This document shows positions 8,604 through 16,940 of a DNA stretch of 64,000 nucleotides, in pieces. The notes beneath the pieces were generated by a model. It worked only from the letters and a program-made list of their open reading frames with translations. It searched no databases and was not told where the DNA came from. The stretch comes from Actinomadura alba (GTDB lineage Bacteria > Actinomycetota > Actinomycetes > Streptosporangiales > Streptosporangiaceae), in contig NZ_JABVEC010000037.1 of NCBI RefSeq assembly GCF_014323705.1, positions 1 through 64,000 on the forward strand. Reading direction: 5' to 3'. Both the position numbers and the translations under genes were made by a program. Numbering within the stretch: the first letter of the stretch is position 1; every line of letters begins with the position of its first letter.

Positions 8604-9899
8604 TCAGGGGCTCCCGAGGGCCTCGTCCCCGCGCAACGTCAACTGGCGCCCCGCATCACCGGACATCCACTCCAGCAGCAGAATCGTCGAGTCGTCGGAG
8701 AGCCGGCCCTGCTGATAGTCGACGACCGCGTGGGTCAGGCGGCGCACGGTCTCCGGTGCGGACATGCCGCGGGCGCTGTTCCGGATGACGAAGTCACTGA
8801 GCCGCTTGAGACCGAACTGCCGCCCGTCGGCGCCGCGGCCCTCGACGACCCCGTCGGTGTAGAGCAGGAGCCGGTCACCGGGCTGCAGTTGCTCACTGTG
8901 GACCACTGGCGGGACGTCCCCACAGCGGATGCCGAGCGGCAGATGCGGTTCGCGTACCAGTTCCTTGACCACCTGGTTCTCCCGGATGAGCAGGGGAGGC
9001 GGATGGCCGCACACGACCCACGTCAGGAGACCGGTCGCGATGTCCAGCTCACAGATCAGCGCGGTGGCGAACCGGGATTCGTCGAACTGACCGGCGATCG
9101 CATGATCGACGCAGTCGACCAGGTCGAGCAGGTCACCGCCCGACCGGCGGGTGTTGCGACAACCGGCCATGGCGACACTGGCGATCAGTCCGGCGGTCAG
9201 ATCATGGCCGGCCGCGTCGATGACCGCCACACTCAGCCGGTCACCGAGCAGCGAGTAGTCGTAGGCGTCACCGCCCGCCTCGTACGCCGGCTCCAATGCC
9301 GCCGCCACGAGAACCCGCTCGGTGGCGAAGGTCGGCGGGGCCATGAAGGCCCATTCCATCTCGGCTTGCATCGCCAACAGGCGGGTGCGCTGTACCTGGG
9401 AGTACACGTCGCTGTACGCGCTCTTACTGACGATCACCAGTGCGGCGAGCGAGGCCAGCATCCGGCACCGGCGCAGCGTCGCCTCGCCGACGTCGGTGAC
9501 GATCAGTTCGAGCACGCCCAGGCGCTCGGTGCCATCGAGGACGGGGACCCAGAGGCGATAGAGCCCTTCGTCGTCCTGAACCTTGTGCACGGTGATCGAT
9601 TGGAAGGCCCGCCCGGCGAGTGTCGTGTCGATGGGCAACGTCGCGGGCGGTTCATCCGGCCCGTCCCGCCGCTTGGACGGCAGCCGCCGCAGATGTCGCT
9701 GCTGCAGATCGGCGAGGTAGACGTCCAGCTGCAGCACACCGAGAGGGCGCGCCCGCTCACCGAATGTGTCGGCCAGCGCTTCCAGCGGCATGAGGTGCGC
9801 GTCCTCGAGCAGGCCCGCCATCACCCGCTCGACCGCATTGGCCCCGTCGAACGCGCCGGCGGAGTCGCCGGAGACTGCCGGGTCCGAGAAGTTCGCCAT
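8604..9899 (-). CDS. GAF domain SpoIIE/PP2C-type serine phosphatase
   Basis: 431 aa. The first half (about residues 40-180) is a GAF-like sensor domain; the second half is a PP2C phosphatase of the SpoIIE/RsbU type, with GGDAYDYSLLGDRLSVAVID, AAGHDLTAGLIAS and LLYTDGVVEGRG giving the metal-binding aspartates. Such enzymes dephosphorylate anti-anti-sigma factors in partner-switching stress circuits. I chose the ATG of MANFSDPA with GGAG about ten bases upstream; the open frame runs 76 codons further but that stretch is Arg/Gly-rich and looks non-coding. No anti-sigma partner is adjacent. Confidence 0.88.
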   Translation of the reverse strand: MANFSDPAVSGDSAGAFDGANAVERVMAGLLEDAHLMPLEALADTFGERARPLGVLQLDVYLADLQQRHLRRLPSKRRDGPDEPPATLPIDTTLAGRAFQSITVHKVQDDEGLYRLWVPVLDGTERLGVLELIVTDVGEATLRRCRMLASLAALVIVSKSAYSDVYSQVQRTRLLAMQAEMEWAFMAPPTFATERVLVAAALEPAYEAGGDAYDYSLLGDRLSVAVIDAAGHDLTAGLIASVAMAGCRNTRRSGGDLLDLVDCVDHAIAGQFDESRFATALICELDIATGLLTWVVCGHPPPLLIRENQVVKELVREPHLPLGIRCGDVPPVVHSEQLQPGDRLLLYTDGVVEGRGADGRQFGLKRLSDFVIRNSARGMSAPETVRRLTHAVVDYQQGRLSDDSTILLLEWMSGDAGRQLTLRGDEALGSP

Positions 9900-10117
9900 C
9901 AGTGCGGGTCTCCGTCCGATCCAGGGTGCCGTACGGCCCGACCCGACCACCGGGCTGCTCCTACCCGCGCAGGCGGCACCGACACCTCGGCGCGACCCGT
10001 GGGGCCGAACGCCGCGACGGGGTTCGGGCCGCCCGGCATGGAAGAATCCGCCATGGACCAGGCAGACGTTCGCTCGTAAGACGGCCCTCGTCGCAAGTCT
10101 CGAGATTGGACGGATCG

Positions 10118-10345
10118 ATGACCGCATCCACCCGCGTGCCCATCACCGTGTTGCTGACCGTGGGCGACCAGGCCGAGCTCGTCACGCCCATGCGCGGCCC
10201 GAAGGAGCCGCTACGGGTGCCGGCCGCCGAGATCGCCGACGACGTCGGCCTGCCGATCGACGAGCTGCCCGGCCGTAAACTGACCGCCGTCCTGGAAGGC
10301 GAGCGGCTGCGGGACTTCCGCCTCGCCGAAGAGCACGGCCGATGA
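10118..10345 (+). CDS. 75-aa hypothetical protein coupled to the PLP enzyme
   Basis: Unrecognised small soluble protein. It contains VPITVLLTVGDQAELV and a charged helical C-terminus with ELPGRKLTAVLEGERL. Its stop overlaps the ATG of the next gene (ATGA), so it is translated with the PLP-dependent enzyme. No catalytic motif is visible. Confidence 0.65.
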   Translation: MTASTRVPITVLLTVGDQAELVTPMRGPKEPLRVPAAEIADDVGLPIDELPGRKLTAVLEGERLRDFRLAEEHGR

Positions 10346-11718
10346 CCGCACGACCCGCCCAGGCGGCACCGGAAGGCGGGGCGTTCATGAGGTACGGCGG
10401 CCCGCTCCCGGAGGGCGCCGACGTCGTCGTCCAGGCTCACCACAAGGGCTTCCCCGCCCACGCAGTGGGCCGGCCGGTGGGCGAGCTGCGCGGAAACCTG
10501 CGGCTGGCGGCCGGTGGATTCCTGACCCCGGTGCTGCTGCTCGACTCGGCCGCGATGGATCACAATGTGCGCGCGCTCCAGGGCATGTGCGACGAGTCGG
10601 GCCTTTCCCTGTCACCGCACGTGAAGACGACCATGTCGCCGGAGATCATCGGCCGGCAATTGGACGGCGGTGCGTGGGCCGTCACGGTCGCGACGGTGAC
10701 CCAGGCGAGGGCGCTGCGCGCCGTCGGCGTGCCGCGAATACTGATCGCCAATGAGCTGGTCGACCCGGCGGCGGTCTCGTGGCTGGGTGGGCAACTCGAT
10801 GACGAGGACGGCTTCACCGGTTACTGCTATGCCGATTCGGAGGCGGGCGTCCGGGTGCTGGAAGAGGCACTCGACGCCAGGGGGCAGCGGAGGCCCCTGC
10901 CGGTGATCGTGGAGCTCGGAAGGGCCGGCGGCCGCGCCGGGCTGCGGGACGTGGCGGACGTGGTGCGGCTGGCCGAGCGGGTCGGCCGGTCGCGATGGCT
11001 CCGCCTGGCCGGGGTCGGCGGTTATGAGGGTCTCATCGGCGGGTCGTTCCGGCCCGAGGACCTCGACGAGGTCGAGACCTACCTGCGGGCGATGCGGGAC
11101 GCCGCCGACAGCGTGTTCGCCCTCGGCCTGCACGAGGACGGTCTCCATGAGGACGGTCTCCACGAGGGCGAGGACTTCATCGTCACCGCCGGCGGCAGTG
11201 CCTACTTCGAGCTGGTACGGGACGTCTTCGACGTACGGTGGCGGGCCGGCCGCCCGATCAGACCGGTGCTGCGCAGCGGCTGTTACGTCGCGCACGACTC
11301 CGTGGCCATGCAGGACTACCGGCGGCTGATGGCGTACCGCTGCGAGCCCCTCGAGCTGAGGCCCGCGCTGGAACTGTGGGCCCGCGTGCTGTCCAGACCG
11401 GAGCCGGGCCTGGCGATCGTCGACTTCGGCAAGCGCGATACCGGCACCGACACGGGCATGCCGGTGCCGCAGCACGTCATCCGGTGCGGCGAGACCACGA
11501 TCGAGCCGGCGCCCGCGGTGAGGGTGACGGCGCTGAACGATCAGCACGCCTTTCTGGAGCCACTCGACGCGGCGGAGCCGGCGCCGCTGGAGCTCCAGGT
11601 CGGCGACCTGGTCGGCTTTGGGATCTCGCACGCCTGCACCACGTTCGACAAGTGGCGGCTCATCCCCGTGGTCGACGCCGACCGTGGGCTGATCGGAGCG
11701 GCGCGGACGCTGTTCTGA
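10342..11718 (+). CDS. fold III PLP enzyme, D-threonine aldolase/D-serine dehydratase-like
   Basis: 458 aa. The N-terminal alanine-racemase-like barrel carries the PLP lysine, K95, in SPHVKTTMSPEI, matching the HVKT motif of D-threonine aldolases and eukaryote-type D-serine dehydratases. The C-terminal domain has YVAHDS and FGISHACTTFDKW, whose His and Cys match the metal site of that family. It probably acts on a D-amino acid; which one is open. A Gly/Ala-rich N-terminal extension of 40 residues precedes the domain. An internal tandem repeat encodes LHEDG-LHEDG-LHEGED near residue 260. It is coupled to the small gene upstream. Confidence 0.82.
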   Translation: MTARPAQAAPEGGAFMRYGGPLPEGADVVVQAHHKGFPAHAVGRPVGELRGNLRLAAGGFLTPVLLLDSAAMDHNVRALQGMCDESGLSLSPHVKTTMSPEIIGRQLDGGAWAVTVATVTQARALRAVGVPRILIANELVDPAAVSWLGGQLDDEDGFTGYCYADSEAGVRVLEEALDARGQRRPLPVIVELGRAGGRAGLRDVADVVRLAERVGRSRWLRLAGVGGYEGLIGGSFRPEDLDEVETYLRAMRDAADSVFALGLHEDGLHEDGLHEGEDFIVTAGGSAYFELVRDVFDVRWRAGRPIRPVLRSGCYVAHDSVAMQDYRRLMAYRCEPLELRPALELWARVLSRPEPGLAIVDFGKRDTGTDTGMPVPQHVIRCGETTIEPAPAVRVTALNDQHAFLEPLDAAEPAPLELQVGDLVGFGISHACTTFDKWRLIPVVDADRGLIGAARTLF

Positions 11719-11844
11719 GCCCGTGCCCTGCGGGGCGGCTGTGCTTTGCGGGGCGAGTGTGCCGTACGGGGCGGCTGTGCCTGCGTGGCGGCCGTGCCAC
11801 GTGGAGCGCCGTCCGGTCCGCCGTGGCCGTCCCGTCCGGTGGAG

Positions 11845-12153
11845 TCAGTCGGTGACCTTGCTGCGGTTCTGGTAGGCGAGGTCCTGGTATTCCGGGTGAC
11901 GGCTCATCCAGCCGCTGATGAACGGGCAGGTGGCCAGCACCGGCAGGTCGCGGCGGCGTGCGTCGTCCAGCGCCGCACGGGCCAGCGCGCTGCCCACGCC
12001 ACGGCCCTCGTAGGCGGGATCGACTTCGGTGTGCGGGTAGACGACCAGGCGGTCCGTGCGCATGTACTCGGCGAATCCGGCGAGCTCGCCATCAACGCGC
12101 GCCTCGAAACGGCTGCCGCTCTCAGCGTCGGTGACCGTGACATCGGTGGTCAT
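11845..12153 (-). CDS. GNAT-like N-acetyltransferase, short type
   Basis: 102 aa, the length of the small YidJ/COG2388-type GNAT proteins. The acetyl-CoA loop reads YEGRGVGSALARAALDDAR, preceded by the strand VVYPHTEVDP and followed by VLATCPFISGWMSRHPEY, the usual ending of this group. Substrate unknown. It is monocistronic, and the roughly 125-base stretch before it (11719-11844) contains only GC-rich repeats of a TGCGGGGCGG type and no gene. Confidence 0.9.
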   Translation of the reverse strand: MTTDVTVTDAESGSRFEARVDGELAGFAEYMRTDRLVVYPHTEVDPAYEGRGVGSALARAALDDARRRDLPVLATCPFISGWMSRHPEYQDLAYQNRSKVTD

Positions 12154-12282
12154 CGGCTACCCCCTTCCGTACGCCTGTGGCCCGCATGGGCGCAAATGAC
12201 GATATCGCCTTCCGCCGCGCCGCCCGCCACCCCTCGCCTCACGGCGCACCCGATGCGCGGCCCCGGACGCGGACCCGGGGCC

Positions 12283-13434
12283 TCACCCGGCCTCCCTGAC
12301 GTTGAGGAGGTCGGCGAAGGGGTCGTCGAGGCCCACCGCCGGTTCGTCTGGATCCAGCAGGCACGAGTCGAGCTCGGCGTGGAGGCGGTCACGGTCCAGG
12401 CCGGGCCCGGTGAAGACGAGATGCTGGACGCGATCGCCGTGGCCGGCCGACCAGTCGAGGGCGGCCGCGACCCGGCGGGCCGGCGGCACCATCTCCCAGG
12501 CCGCCTCGGGCAGTGCGGCCAGCCACGGGCCGGTGTCCTGGACCGTCACGACGCCGGCCACCGCCTCCAAGGCGAGCAGCCGGTCGGGCCGGTTGGCGAG
12601 CCAGAACCGGCCCCGGCTGCGGATCGACTCGGCGGCGAGGCGGTCCATGGCGTCGAAGAAGCGCAGGGGATGCAGTGGACGGGTCCGGCGCCAGACCACG
12701 GTGTCCGCCGCGGGCGTGTGCCTGTCGCAGGGCAGTTGCGCCGTGGGCTGGTCGACGCGCGCGGCGAGCTCTCGCGTGCAGAGCGTGGCGTGCGAGAAGG
12801 CCGGCGGCGACTCGCCGGGCATCGTGACCGGCGTCATGGGGGCGAGATGGTCGAGCACCTCACGGCAGAGATCGAGGTCGTCGTCGGTCACGCTCGGCAG
12901 CGGCGGCGGCAGCACCTCGGGGAGCACTAGCGCGGTGGCGTACTCGATCTGCCGGGTCAGCACCTCGGCCAGGCGGCGGTCGTCGCCGACGGCGCCGGAT
13001 CTGCCGATGTCGGCCAGCCGCTCGCCTCGGCAGACGTCGGTGGGCGTCAGTTCGGCGTCCAGCGCGACCAGGACGGCGGTGAGCCGGAGCTCCTCGCCCA
13101 GGTCGGTGCGGTCCAGTGCCTCGGCGACCGATCGGGGTTCCACGCAGTCCCACAGATCCACGATGAGCGTGCGCGCGTGAGCGGCGTGCCGTCGCAACTG
13201 CCGGATGAGGTCCTCGCGGATCGTGCACGTCGCGCAGCCGTGGTCCAGGCGGACGACGGCGTGCTCCACCACCATGGCGGCGTCGCGGACGATCCGTACG
13301 ACGAGCCCGGTGGTGACGCCGCGCAGGTCGTGGTGGATCGCGAGCGAGCGGGGGTGTTCCCGCAGCAGCCGGTCGACGACGGCGGTGCGGGCCGGGCCGT
13401 GGAACCCGGAGACGACGACGACAGGGACGGACAC
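12283..13434 (-). CDS. CobW/COG0523-like protein with altered Walker A and CxCC motifs
   Basis: 383 aa, GTG start seven bases after GGAGGT. The family are metallochaperone GTPases, often induced on zinc starvation. Here the N-terminal P-loop reads GFHGPARTAV: the lysine of GxxGxGKT is replaced by arginine in a shifted context. The metal motif GCxCC reads GCATC (Cys67, Cys70), so one cysteine is missing. The C-terminal CobW domain remains recognisable (RPLHPLRFFDAMDRLA, SRGRFWLANRP, LVFTGPGLD). Nucleotide hydrolysis is therefore doubtful, though the fold is intact and the frame is full length. A candidate Zur operator lies just upstream. Confidence 0.85.
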   Translation of the reverse strand: MSVPVVVVSGFHGPARTAVVDRLLREHPRSLAIHHDLRGVTTGLVVRIVRDAAMVVEHAVVRLDHGCATCTIREDLIRQLRRHAAHARTLIVDLWDCVEPRSVAEALDRTDLGEELRLTAVLVALDAELTPTDVCRGERLADIGRSGAVGDDRRLAEVLTRQIEYATALVLPEVLPPPLPSVTDDDLDLCREVLDHLAPMTPVTMPGESPPAFSHATLCTRELAARVDQPTAQLPCDRHTPAADTVVWRRTRPLHPLRFFDAMDRLAAESIRSRGRFWLANRPDRLLALEAVAGVVTVQDTGPWLAALPEAAWEMVPPARRVAAALDWSAGHGDRVQHLVFTGPGLDRDRLHAELDSCLLDPDEPAVGLDDPFADLLNVREAG

Positions 13435-13456
13435 GTGTCCACCTCCATGAACAAAA

Positions 13457-13474
13457 TGAAAACCGTTATCGCCA
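13457..13474. promoter_or_regulatory. candidate Zur box
   Basis: TGAAAACCGTTATCGCCA, read on the plus strand, lies 23-40 bases upstream of the CobW-like start. It resembles the actinobacterial zinc repressor consensus TGAAAATNATTTTCA in its left half, with a weaker right half. It is the most AT-rich element in a GC-rich stretch. Its position over the expected promoter fits repression when zinc is plentiful. Confidence 0.55.
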
Positions 13475-13539
13475 TCATGACAGAGTCCGTACGTGTCCCC
13501 GGCATGCGAGGTGCGGGGACGAGCGGATACGAGATTCCG

Positions 13540-13860
13540 TCAGTGCTCGCCGGCCAGGTTGAGCCCGACCACTCCGACGGTGATCAGCGTGAGCGCCGCG
13601 ATCTTGAGCGGGGAGGCGCTTTCGTCCATGAAGAGCATGCCGGCCAGCGCGGTGCCGACCGCGCCGATGCCCACCCAGACGGCGTACGCGGTGCTGACCT
13701 CGAGCTGTTTCAACCCCAGGTTGAGCAGCCCGAAGCTGACGCCGGCGAAGACGACGAAGCCCAACGAGGGGTAGAGCACGGTGAAGCCCCTGCTCAGCTT
13801 CAGGGAGAGGGCCATCGCGACCTCGAACAGGCCTGCGACGATGATGAGGATCCAGGCCAT
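13540..13860 (-). CDS. gdx: SMR-family guanidinium exporter
   Basis: 106-aa small multidrug resistance protein with four membrane helices that works as a dimer. The essential E13 sits in GLFEVAMALSLK, followed by LSRGFT, closer to the SugE/Gdx pattern than to EmrE. The start ATG follows AAGGTGGCC. A guanidine-III riboswitch lies 39-79 bases upstream of the start, so the substrate is very likely guanidinium, exported against protons. The position usually held by Trp16 in Gdx is Met. Single-gene transcript. Confidence 0.9.
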   Translation of the reverse strand: MAWILIIVAGLFEVAMALSLKLSRGFTVLYPSLGFVVFAGVSFGLLNLGLKQLEVSTAYAVWVGIGAVGTALAGMLFMDESASPLKIAALTLITVGVVGLNLAGEH

Positions 13861-13898
13861 GGTGGCCACCTTCCGGACAGAGACGACTGATGTGGGTC

Positions 13899-13939
13899 GC
13901 GTCGTCTTCGCCTGACCGGGTACGGCGCGTCTCGTCCGG
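13899..13939 (-). promoter_or_regulatory. guanidine-III (ykkC-III) riboswitch
   Basis: On the minus strand 41 bases read CCGGACGAG, AC, GCGCCGTACCCGGTCAGG, CG, AAGACGACGC. I recall the structurally solved Thermobifida fusca guanidine-III aptamer as differing at only about five positions, with the same length and the conserved CCGGACGAG, GCGCCGUACCCGGUCAGG and AAGACG blocks. It ends 38 bases before the exporter start, so binding probably frees the ribosome site. One of the changed bases breaks a pair between GCGCCGU and ACGACGC. Confidence 0.88.
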
Positions 13940-14147
13940 GGCGGAACCGCAGCGGGTTCCGCACGCTTCAACGAAACCCCCTGAAGCCACCGCTTGGCAA
14001 GCTCGGCCGCCTGTTGGTGACGCGTCTCACCGCACCGAACATGTGACGAGCGCGCGGCGGGTCGCCAGTGGGTATCTCGCTCTGTATCACCTGAAGCCGG
14101 CGGCACCCTGGTGACGGCCCGCGTCAGGTCCCACTCAGGTCATCGCG

Positions 14148-15089
14148 TCAGGTCATCGCCCGGATCGGGTCTCCCGCCCGGTAGGCGGCGATGTCCTCGA
14201 CCGCGTCCCGGTAGAAGATCTCGTACACCTCCCGGGTGACGTAGCCGAGGTGCGGGGTCAGTGTCACGTTGGGCAGGGCGCGCAGCGGATGGTCGGCCGG
14301 CAGCGGCTCGGTGTCGTAGACGTCGAGCGCCGCACAAGCGATCTCCCCGTCCCGCAGCGCGGCGATCAGGGCCGCCTCGTCGACGATCGGGCCCCGGGAG
14401 GTGTTCACCAGCATCGCGCCGGCCTTCATCAGGGAGAGCTCGGCCGCCCCGACCAGGCCGCGGGTGCGGCCACTGAGCACGAGGTGGATCGACAGCACGT
14501 CGGACCGGCGGAACAGCTCCTCCTTCGCGACCGCCGTCACGCCGTGCTCGGCCGCCCGCTCCGGGGTCAGGTTCTGGCTCCAGGCGATGGTCTCCATCCC
14601 GAACGCCTGTCCCACGGTCGCCACCATGGACCCGAGCCGGCCGAGTCCGAGCAGTCCGAGGGTCTTGCCGTGCAACCCGGTGCCCACAGTGGTCTGCCAC
14701 CCCCCTTGGGGCATCGCGGGCAGTTCGGTCGCCAGGTTTCGGGCCGCGGCCAGGATCAACGCCCAGGTGTGCTCGGCGGTCGGGTACGGGAGGTATCCGG
14801 TTCCGCACACCACGATGCCGTGCCGCCGGGCCGCCTCCAGGTCGATCGCCGCGTTGCGGCGGCCGGTGCTCACCAGGAGCCTCAGATCGGTCAGCCGCGC
14901 CAGCAGTTCGGCCGGGAAGCGGGTGCGTTCCCGCATCGCGACCACGACCTCGGCTCCGGCGAGCCGCCGTACCAGTTCGTCGGCGTCACTGATGGGGGAG
15001 GTGAACACCTCGATCTCGGCACCGAGGGAGTCCCAGTCCGCACAGCCGAGGGCGACGCTCTGGTAGTCGTCGAGGATGGCGATCTTCAT
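14148..15089 (-). CDS. D-isomer 2-hydroxyacid dehydrogenase
   Basis: 313-aa cytosolic NAD-dependent dehydrogenase. The Rossmann motif is GLLGLGRLGSMVATVGQAFGM and the active-site Arg, Glu and His lie in STGRRNAAID, NTSRGPIVDEAALI and TPHLGYVT. It resembles phosphoglycerate-dehydrogenase-like actinobacterial enzymes; the substrate is not clear because no serine or glyoxylate gene is nearby. The ATG of MKIAILDDYQ is used; a GTG six codons upstream is possible. Confidence 0.9.
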   Translation of the reverse strand: MKIAILDDYQSVALGCADWDSLGAEIEVFTSPISDADELVRRLAGAEVVVAMRERTRFPAELLARLTDLRLLVSTGRRNAAIDLEAARRHGIVVCGTGYLPYPTAEHTWALILAAARNLATELPAMPQGGWQTTVGTGLHGKTLGLLGLGRLGSMVATVGQAFGMETIAWSQNLTPERAAEHGVTAVAKEELFRRSDVLSIHLVLSGRTRGLVGAAELSLMKAGAMLVNTSRGPIVDEAALIAALRDGEIACAALDVYDTEPLPADHPLRALPNVTLTPHLGYVTREVYEIFYRDAVEDIAAYRAGDPIRAMT

Positions 15090-15225
15090 GACCGTACGGT
15101 AGTTCACGCGCGGCCGGGGACGTCCAAGCGGGTGAACCGGTGGGGCCCCAGCGAGGGCCGCGGGAACTGTTTCCGGCCTATCGGGCAATACATGGTGTCA
15201 GCTCTTTTGCCCGGAAGGACCGGCC

Positions 15226-16764
15226 ATGCCCGCCTCTCCGCCGCCGCAGTCCGCGCGTCGCCGGCCCCCCCACCCCCATTCCTCCTCCGCTTCCCTCTTG
15301 ATCTGCACCGGCTCGATCTCCTCAGGCTCGATCTCCTCGGACTCGATCTCCTCCGGCTCTGTTTCCTCGGACTCTGTTTCCTCGCGCTCCACCTCCTCCG
15401 ATGAGTGCTCCCTCCAACCACCGCCGGCCGTACCGGCGGAGGTTCCTTCCGGGAACACGTCACTCCTGGAGGGACCGCCGGTGCCCTACTCCAGGCGGCC
15501 GGTGCCGGTCCCGCCTCCGGCGGACGGACGGCCGGCCGGAAGCGCCGGGCGGGCGGTTCCGCCATCTCGCGCGACCCGGTGGCGGATTCTGATCGTCACG
15601 GCGCTGGTGCCGGTCCTGCTGGCGGCGCTGACCACAGTGCAGCTCGTCCGCCCGGTACCCGATCCCGTCGTACGGCTGACGGCCTCCGCCGCGCACACCT
15701 TCGAGGGCGCCGCCCCGGTGCTGCCGTGGCCGGCCGGCGGGCAGGCGGCGGTCGACGTTGAAGGGCTCGGCGCCATGGGCTCCTCGGGCGGCTCCGTTTC
15801 GACGCCGACCGCCAGCGTGGCCAAGGTGATGACCGCGTACGTCTTCCTGCGCGGCCACCCGCTCGCCGCCGGGGCGGACGGTCCGACCTACACCATCTCG
15901 CCCGCCGAGGCGGCTCAACTCCCGGCACGCAAAGCCCGCGGGGAGAGCCACATCGACGTGGTCGCGAACCAGTCCTTCACCGAGCGCGAGGCCCTCGAGG
16001 CGCTGATGATCGTTTCGGCGAACAACATCGCTCACGAGATGGCGCGCTGGGACACCGGCGGCCTCGCCCCCTTCGTACGCAAGATGAACGCCGCGGCCCG
16101 CAGCCTGGGGATGACCGCCACGACCTATACCGACCCCAGCGGCTTCGACCCCGGCACCGTGAGCACCGCGGCCGACCAGGTGAAGCTGCTCCGCGCGGCG
16201 ATGCGGATCCCCGCGTTCGCCGAGGTGGTGGGCGAGCGCGTCTACGTGCCCTCCGACGGCGGCCTGGCGCGGACGGGCGGTAACACCCTGCTCGGGCAGG
16301 GGGGCGTCATCGGCGGTAAGACCGGCTTCACGAGCGCGGCGGGCGGGAACTACGTCTTCGCCGCTCGCAGGCGCGTGGGCGGCGTCCACACGCTCATCGT
16401 CGGCGCCGTGATGGGCCAGCCGGCCATCACAAGCGCCGCGTCGGCGGTCGAGGCAGGCCGCGGGCTGATCACCGCGGCCGGCGACGCGCTCACCGCGGCG
16501 ACCCTGGCCCGACCGGGCGATCGGGTGGCGGTCGTGGACGACGGGCTGGGCGGCCGTACCCCGCTGGTCGCCTCCGCACCGGTCACCGTGATCGGCTGGC
16601 CCGGTCTGACCGTACGGCTGCGATTGGACGGCGTGGTCCCGCGGCCCGCCGCCGAGGGCGACCGGCTCGGCTCACTGACCGCGGGCGCCAGGCGGTTCCC
16701 GCTCGTCCTCGGCGGACCGCTGGACGGCCCGTCCGTGGAGCACCGGCTGCTGCGCCTCCCCTGA
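15226..16764 (+). CDS. D-alanyl-D-alanine carboxypeptidase (S11)
   Basis: 512 aa from this ATG, which follows GGAAGGA. It has an unusual Ser-rich cytosolic N-terminus built of 15-base repeats (about residues 25-60), one membrane helix near residue 125, then the penicillin-binding-protein domain: STPTASVAKVMTAY (nucleophilic Ser and Lys), SANN and GGKTGFTSAAGG. It trims the terminal D-Ala of wall peptides outside the membrane. A GTG at 15481 behind CTGGAGGGA is an equally good start and would give 427 aa without the Ser-rich part; both sites may be used. Confidence 0.88.
   Translation: MPASPPPQSARRRPPHPHSSSASLLICTGSISSGSISSDSISSGSVSSDSVSSRSTSSDECSLQPPPAVPAEVPSGNTSLLEGPPVPYSRRPVPVPPPADGRPAGSAGRAVPPSRATRWRILIVTALVPVLLAALTTVQLVRPVPDPVVRLTASAAHTFEGAAPVLPWPAGGQAAVDVEGLGAMGSSGGSVSTPTASVAKVMTAYVFLRGHPLAAGADGPTYTISPAEAAQLPARKARGESHIDVVANQSFTEREALEALMIVSANNIAHEMARWDTGGLAPFVRKMNAAARSLGMTATTYTDPSGFDPGTVSTAADQVKLLRAAMRIPAFAEVVGERVYVPSDGGLARTGGNTLLGQGGVIGGKTGFTSAAGGNYVFAARRRVGGVHTLIVGAVMGQPAITSAASAVEAGRGLITAAGDALTAATLARPGDRVAVVDDGLGGRTPLVASAPVTVIGWPGLTVRLRLDGVVPRPAAEGDRLGSLTAGARRFPLVLGGPLDGPSVEHRLLRLP
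15297..15405. repeat. 15-bp tandem repeat (TCGATCTCCTCGGAC-like)
   Basis: About seven imperfect 15-base units. In the plus frame they encode S-I-S-S-G/D; in a minus frame they encode Glu-rich repeats (EPEEI, ESEEI). The period keeps both frames open. It lies between two possible starts of the carboxypeptidase gene. Confidence 0.65.
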
Positions 16765-16940
16765 CCTCCAGCCCTCGGAAGCGCGTCCATGTTCTCCACC
16801 AGGGCGTCAGTGATCACGTAGTCGAGAAGCGTCTCCTCGGCGTCGACGACGCCTTCGGTCAAGGACTACGCGCAGAAACGCCGGTAGTGAAGCGGCCGCC
16901 AAGAAGTTAGGGGACTGGGAGTTGCGGTCGTGCGGCGTGC

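Noticed and set aside
9902..10117. Plus-strand extension before the 75-aa gene
   Set aside because: Arg/Gly-rich, no ribosome site, overlaps the phosphatase upstream region.
13177..13890. Long plus-strand open frame over the CobW-like gene
   Set aside because: Shadow of high-GC third positions; content is Asp/Glu/Arg-rich without structure.
16771..16862. Minus-strand frame TLLDYVITDALVENMDAL with a TTG start
   Set aside because: Reads like a protein piece but runs into the carboxypeptidase antisense; too short to name, kept out of the gene list.
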